Source: Acidimicrobiales bacterium (GTDB lineage: Bacteria > Actinomycetota > Acidimicrobiia > Acidimicrobiales > MedAcidi-G1). Taken from it: a stretch of 34,540 nucleotides of DNA. Of the stretch, positions 31,379-34,540 are shown piece after piece. The stretch lies in contig JAKURV010000023.1 of the NCBI GenBank assembly GCA_022452035.1, forward strand, positions 1-34,540. Direction: 5' to 3'. The notes under the pieces are model-generated. The model ran no database searches and was not told the origin of the DNA. It saw only the letters and a list, made by a program, of their open reading frames with translations. The position numbers and the translations under genes were made by a program. The number at the start of each line of letters is the position of its first letter. Positions within the stretch are counted from its first letter, which is position 1.

Positions 31379-32328
31379 GCTGAGAAGACCTGGCCGAACA
31401 GGCGCAGCCAGTTGCCGCCTAGCACCAGGTCTCGTTCATCCGAGGTGAAGCCCGCCTCGTCGAGCCCATCTGACAGGCTGCCGAAGTCCTTCGGGCCGTC
31501 GAACCATGTTGGCCACGGCGGAAACTTCGGTGCTTCGGTTGGGCCCGTCGCCCGGTCCCAACGGCCGTTGCGCATCCAACCCAGGGCATCCGGGCTCCAA
31601 CCCAGAACGGCATCCGAACCGATGGCTACGTGCTCCACGCCGACCTGGTCGGCCAGCTGGGCGACCATCGAGCAGTACTCGGCACGGGTGACGTCCGCTC
31701 CACCCATAAACAGCGGGTAGAGGGTGCAGCCAATGACCCCGCCTCGTTCGGCCACCGCGGCGACCAGCTCGTCGGGTTTGTTCCGCGGCGAATCGCAAAA
31801 CGAGGTCGGGTTGCCGTGGGTAATAGCGATGGGCTGGGCCGAGGCGTCCACGGCATCTCGACCGGTGACGTTGCCCACATGCGAGATGTCGACGAGGACA
31901 CCGGTGTCGTTTAGGGCGGCGACCATCCGGTGCCCGGCCCGGGTCAGGCCGCCGTCGTGCGGCTCCCAGCAACTAGAACCCAGATGGTTGGCAATGTTGT
32001 AGGTCAGCTGGATGACCCGTACCCCGACGTCGGCAAAGATCCCGGCCATCTCCGGGTCGTCGCCCAGCATCGATGAGTTCTGAAACCCCAGGACCACTGC
32101 CAGCACGTCGTCGGCCACCGCGGCGTGGATCTCGTCCACCGACCGGACGATCCGGATGACGTCGGCGTTGTGGCGACACAGGTGTCGGAAAGCTCCGATC
32201 CGAGCCATGGTCCCGGCAAGGTCTTCCCAGACGCCTACCGTGGCGTGTACGACATCTACCCCACCTGACCGGACCTCGGCAATCACCTCCCGGGACCAGT
32301 CGTTGATCTGCAGGCCGTCGATGATCAT
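31375..32328 (-). CDS. Divergent M19 (renal dipeptidase-like) protein
   Basis: A 317-residue TIM-barrel protein of peptidase family M19. Metal-site histidines H150 (LVDISH) and H171 (ITHGN) are kept, and GVRVIQLTYN and EHVAIGSD are recognisable. The N-terminal DGHND motif, which supplies two metal ligands, reads DGLQIND, and the bridging Glu position reads GFQNS (Gln83). The metal site must therefore differ from true dipeptidases. A similar subfamily starting IDGLQ is recalled beside methylamine/betaine catabolism genes. 4-bp overlaps on both sides show a tight operon. Confidence 0.85.
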   Translation of the reverse strand: MIIDGLQINDWSREVIAEVRSGGVDVVHATVGVWEDLAGTMARIGAFRHLCRHNADVIRIVRSVDEIHAAVADDVLAVVLGFQNSSMLGDDPEMAGIFADVGVRVIQLTYNIANHLGSSCWEPHDGGLTRAGHRMVAALNDTGVLVDISHVGNVTGRDAVDASAQPIAITHGNPTSFCDSPRNKPDELVAAVAERGGVIGCTLYPLFMGGADVTRAEYCSMVAQLADQVGVEHVAIGSDAVLGWSPDALGWMRNGRWDRATGPTEAPKFPPWPTWFDGPKDFGSLSDGLDEAGFTSDERDLVLGGNWLRLFGQVFSA

Positions 32329-34034
32329 GCGGGGCTCCCCGGTCGCGGTGGGAGGACCCAGTCGTCGGTGACGTCAGGGCCCAGGTCGTCCAGCCGCGGC
32401 GCTCCCTGGAAGAGGGTGACCCGCAGCCAGTCGGTGGACTTCGGTTTGTAGTTGTCCATGCCGTACATGGCCAGCTGGAACCGCTGGATCTGCAGCGGGA
32501 GGTAGCCGGCTGCGCACGCATTGTCCCTTGGCTCGCCGTAGCGGCGGTCACTGGCGTGGAGACGTTCGACGGCCAGGCGATGCCTAGGTCGGTCAGTAAG
32601 AAATCGGTGAATCGGGGTATTGCCGTCCTCTGAAACCAAGTCGGCTCGCAGGCGCCAGAGCCTCAGGGCCGTATCGATAGCCACGTCACGGTGTTGCGGA
32701 TCCAGAAGCGATCGGAGAGCCCGCCGGGGTTCCTCCGTATTATCGCTGACCACCCACCAGAATGTGTCAGCCTCAGCACCGTCGAGGTCCAGGTCGGCCA
32801 GCCAGTCGAATCTCTCATCAAGCAGTCGACGGGCCTCGCCGACCGTCATCGCCGGATCAGCGGCAGCACGTTCTTCGACGGCGAACATCTCGTCAACCAG
32901 GGCGTCGTCGGTCTCGTGGAGTTCTAGGAGCAGCGACACGACCATTTCGGCCGTCTCCGGGCCGTCGTCCTCCGCCCAGCGGTAGAGGGCGTCAAACGGG
33001 AGGTCACCGGTCGAGACTTCCTCCCACGCCGAGGCGATCCGGTCTAGGACGGGAACGAGGGACCGGGCGTTGAGGAAGGGGTGACAGTCGTCGTCGCCCC
33101 CGGTGGCAAAGTGCCGTCGGGCCCGCGTGATCCAGGCCCTCAGCCGCTCCATAGAGGTGGGATCGCCAGGCAGTTCTCGCTGGTCTGCCAAGGCGATCTC
33201 CCGGACTCCCACCCAGGCGTCCAATACCCGGGGGTGCTTGAAGGCGTACGGCACGAGGCCCAGTCCGGTGGCGTTGCCGAGGCCGAAGAACCGCCGCCAC
33301 TCCTCGTCGAAGGGCACCGACGTCTCCCCACCCTTCACTCGGGCACAGTGCTCGACCATGTCGTAACCGAGTTCCCGGAACAGCCAGGCGGCCACGAACT
33401 GGGCCCGGTAGGGAGGCCGGAGGGGATGGTCGGTTGGGTAGCCGGCGAAGGACCGCATGCCGAACTTGCCGTTGGCGTAGAAGGCAGTACTCCGGAGGAT
33501 GTAACCGGCGTCGCCTACCAAGTCTGGGTCGGGCTGCCGGCCGGTCGCCAGGGCGTCAACCAGGTAGCCGAAGAACCGGACGCTGCGGTTTCCTCGAGTC
33601 AGGCACAGAACCCGAGGGTCCAGGCGTCCTCGTTCCTGTTCCGGCACCTCCACCCTCAGCGTGGCCATCAGTTCCTCTGTGACCTCGCCCTCCACCAGGA
33701 CCCCGGCCACTTCCCACCGTTCGGCGATGACCCGGTCGGTGTGGGCCGACTCGTCGATGGTCGTCGTGAAGGCCACGAAGCTGAACCGATGGCCATCGGC
33801 TTCGACCGTGTACACGGACTCGCCCCGACCTTCGGCGTCTAGGTCCTGGCCGGTGCGGCAGGCCGTCCAACCTCCGGCGACGGCCCGTCGCAGCATGGTT
33901 CGACTGAAGCTGTACCGGGTGAGGCGGGCCGCCCCAAGCATCTCGGGTCGCATCACCACCTCGGGGGGACGAAGGCGCGACCCTCGGGCCTCTAACTCGG
34001 CCTGCAGCCGATCGGGCACCACGGCGACGCTCAC
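32325..34034 (-). CDS. Conserved-looking 569-residue protein of unknown function
   Basis: A large soluble protein, no signal peptide or membrane helices, acidic and rich in Arg, Asp and Trp. I do not recognise a family. Distinct segments that could be searched: RPEMLGAARLTRYSFSRTML near the N-terminus, LRSTAFYANGKFGMRSFAGY (about 185-205), VEHCARVKGGETSVPFDEEW and FQLAMYGMDNYKPKSTDWL at the C-terminus. It is first in the operon with the M19 protein and DUF3726-like gene (4-bp ATGA overlap). GTG at 34034, with a weak -10-like GATAGT 6 nt upstream. Confidence 0.8.
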   Translation of the reverse strand: MSVAVVPDRLQAELEARGSRLRPPEVVMRPEMLGAARLTRYSFSRTMLRRAVAGGWTACRTGQDLDAEGRGESVYTVEADGHRFSFVAFTTTIDESAHTDRVIAERWEVAGVLVEGEVTEELMATLRVEVPEQERGRLDPRVLCLTRGNRSVRFFGYLVDALATGRQPDPDLVGDAGYILRSTAFYANGKFGMRSFAGYPTDHPLRPPYRAQFVAAWLFRELGYDMVEHCARVKGGETSVPFDEEWRRFFGLGNATGLGLVPYAFKHPRVLDAWVGVREIALADQRELPGDPTSMERLRAWITRARRHFATGGDDDCHPFLNARSLVPVLDRIASAWEEVSTGDLPFDALYRWAEDDGPETAEMVVSLLLELHETDDALVDEMFAVEERAAADPAMTVGEARRLLDERFDWLADLDLDGAEADTFWWVVSDNTEEPRRALRSLLDPQHRDVAIDTALRLWRLRADLVSEDGNTPIHRFLTDRPRHRLAVERLHASDRRYGEPRDNACAAGYLPLQIQRFQLAMYGMDNYKPKSTDWLRVTLFQGAPRLDDLGPDVTDDWVLPPRPGSPA

Positions 34035-34124
34035 CGAGCAACTATCAGGGTGGGAAGACCGTGCAGCACGGCCGAAGCGTACGCCGTGACGGACCCTCGG
34101 GCCTCAGGGCTGTCCCACGCGGAA

Positions 34125-34150
34125 CACCCGCCTCCAACTCGAGGCGGGTG
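34125..34150. other. Perfect 10-bp hairpin in divergent intergenic region
   Basis: CACCCGCCTC, a 6-nt loop, GAGGCGGGTG, in the 295-bp gap between divergent genes (34034 and 34330). No T-run follows. It is an operator dyad or a transcription barrier. The remainder of the gap shows no gene. Confidence 0.5.
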
Positions 34151-34317
34151 CTTCCCGGGGGTGTCCCGAGCTGACCAACTCCCTACGGCGTCGCCCGAGT
34201 TTCCGTCGAACATGCACGCCCAGCCGGTCAGCCGGCCTAATTGTCGCGCCACGGTGGTCCTACGGCAAGGGTTGTAGTCGGGCCGTCGAATCGGGGGTCC
34301 CCGAACCGCCCCAGAGG

Positions 34318-34323
34318 TAGGTT
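34318..34323 (+). promoter_or_regulatory. Leaderless -10 (TAGGTT) for second methyltransferase
   Basis: TAGGTT, a 6-nt spacer, then ATG at 34330. The same hexamer and spacing are used by the amidase gene. Confidence 0.6.
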
Positions 34324-34329
34324 CGGTGC

Positions 34330-34540
34330 ATGAGCCGCTGGGTGGAACTTCTCGAGGCCCAAGGCGTGCTTGTCGCCGATGGTGCCATGGGAACCCAGCT
34401 CTTCACGGTTGGCCTGGCCGCCGGGGACCCACCCGAGGCCTGGAACGTGGATCATCCGGACCGCATCCGGGGTATCCACCGCTCCTACGTCGAGGCCGGA
34501 TCCGACATCATTCTCTCCAACTCGTTTGGTGGAAACCGAC
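34330..34540 (+). CDS. Homocysteine S-methyltransferase family protein, 5' part
   Basis: The first 70 codons of a gene cut by the window edge. VELLEAQGVLVADGAMGTQLF, RIRGIHRSYVEAGSDIILSNSFGG match the N-terminus of the BHMT/MetH-type homocysteine methyltransferase barrel. The zinc cysteines lie beyond the edge. It is closer to the MetH N-terminal or betaine-homocysteine branch than the family member at 21736. Its neighbours (Rieske, Ldh, M19) would fit a methyl donor made or used in N-methylated compound catabolism. Confidence 0.88.
   Translation, partial: MSRWVELLEAQGVLVADGAMGTQLFTVGLAAGDPPEAWNVDHPDRIRGIHRSYVEAGSDIILSNSFGGNR

Noticed and set aside
34035-34329. SAM- or cobalamin-type riboswitch before the methyltransferase gene.
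   Set aside because: A leaderless -10 six bases before the ATG leaves no leader RNA, and no known riboswitch core was recognised.

Overview
The window looks like chromosomal DNA of a GC-rich actinobacterium, most likely an environmental (perhaps marine) member of the Acidimicrobiia. This is inferred from many GTG starts, a deazaflavin (F420)-type nitroreductase-family protein, Thr/Pro-linker lipoproteins, many small catabolic oxidoreductases, and many genes whose start codon lies 6-8 nt after a TANNNT -10 hexamer (leaderless transcripts). No rRNA, tRNA, CRISPR array, transposase or integrase was seen.

Layout. (1) 0.1-4.0 kb: an Asp-ligand type ferredoxin, an orphan BMP-family lipoprotein, an alpha/beta hydrolase and a DUF1214 protein. 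(2) 4.0-8.9 kb, accessory in character: a MOSC protein, two unrelated Fe(II)/2-oxoglutarate oxygenases, a zinc-ribbon microprotein and an SGNH lipoprotein. These are interleaved with a dispersed intergenic repeat whose one end is a promoter-like TGNCAGACT box, and with a 37-bp exact duplication of part of the MOSC gene. (3) 8.9-14.5 kb: a haloalkane dehalogenase, a 36-residue Lys-rich protein, a beta-lactamase-fold serine hydrolase, and a minus-strand run DUF805 - alpha/beta hydrolase - metallo-beta-lactamase-fold hydrolase - type II haloacid dehalogenase. (4) 14.7-19.7 kb, all plus strand: amidase, amidohydrolase, Ddn-like protein, a linalool dehydratase/isomerase-family protein, and a monooxygenase-type small protein. 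(5) 19.8-28.6 kb: crotonase, two DMT/EamA permeases, homocysteine methyltransferase, VOC protein, aldo/keto reductase, cold-shock protein, DEAD-box helicase and two exported proteins. (6) 28.6-34.5 kb: a Rieske oxygenase divergent from an Ldh-type dehydrogenase, a tightly overlapping minus-strand trio (unknown 569-residue protein, divergent M19 dipeptidase, DUF3726-like protein), and the start of a second homocysteine methyltransferase.

The main discovery candidate is at 17838-19328. The linalool dehydratase/isomerase-family gene is interrupted by one in-frame TGA (18498-18500) exactly where the second of a C-x8-C cysteine pair is expected, and the conserved frame resumes immediately. A stem-loop starts right after the TGA. 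Its apical loop is GGTCT, the loop I recall for the E. coli fdhF SECIS, it begins 18 nt after the TGA as in fdhF, and a bulged T is possible in the stem. I read this as a selenoprotein with selenocysteine at a probable active-site cysteine. The second theme is the promoter-bearing repeat family of the 0.4-8.9 kb region.
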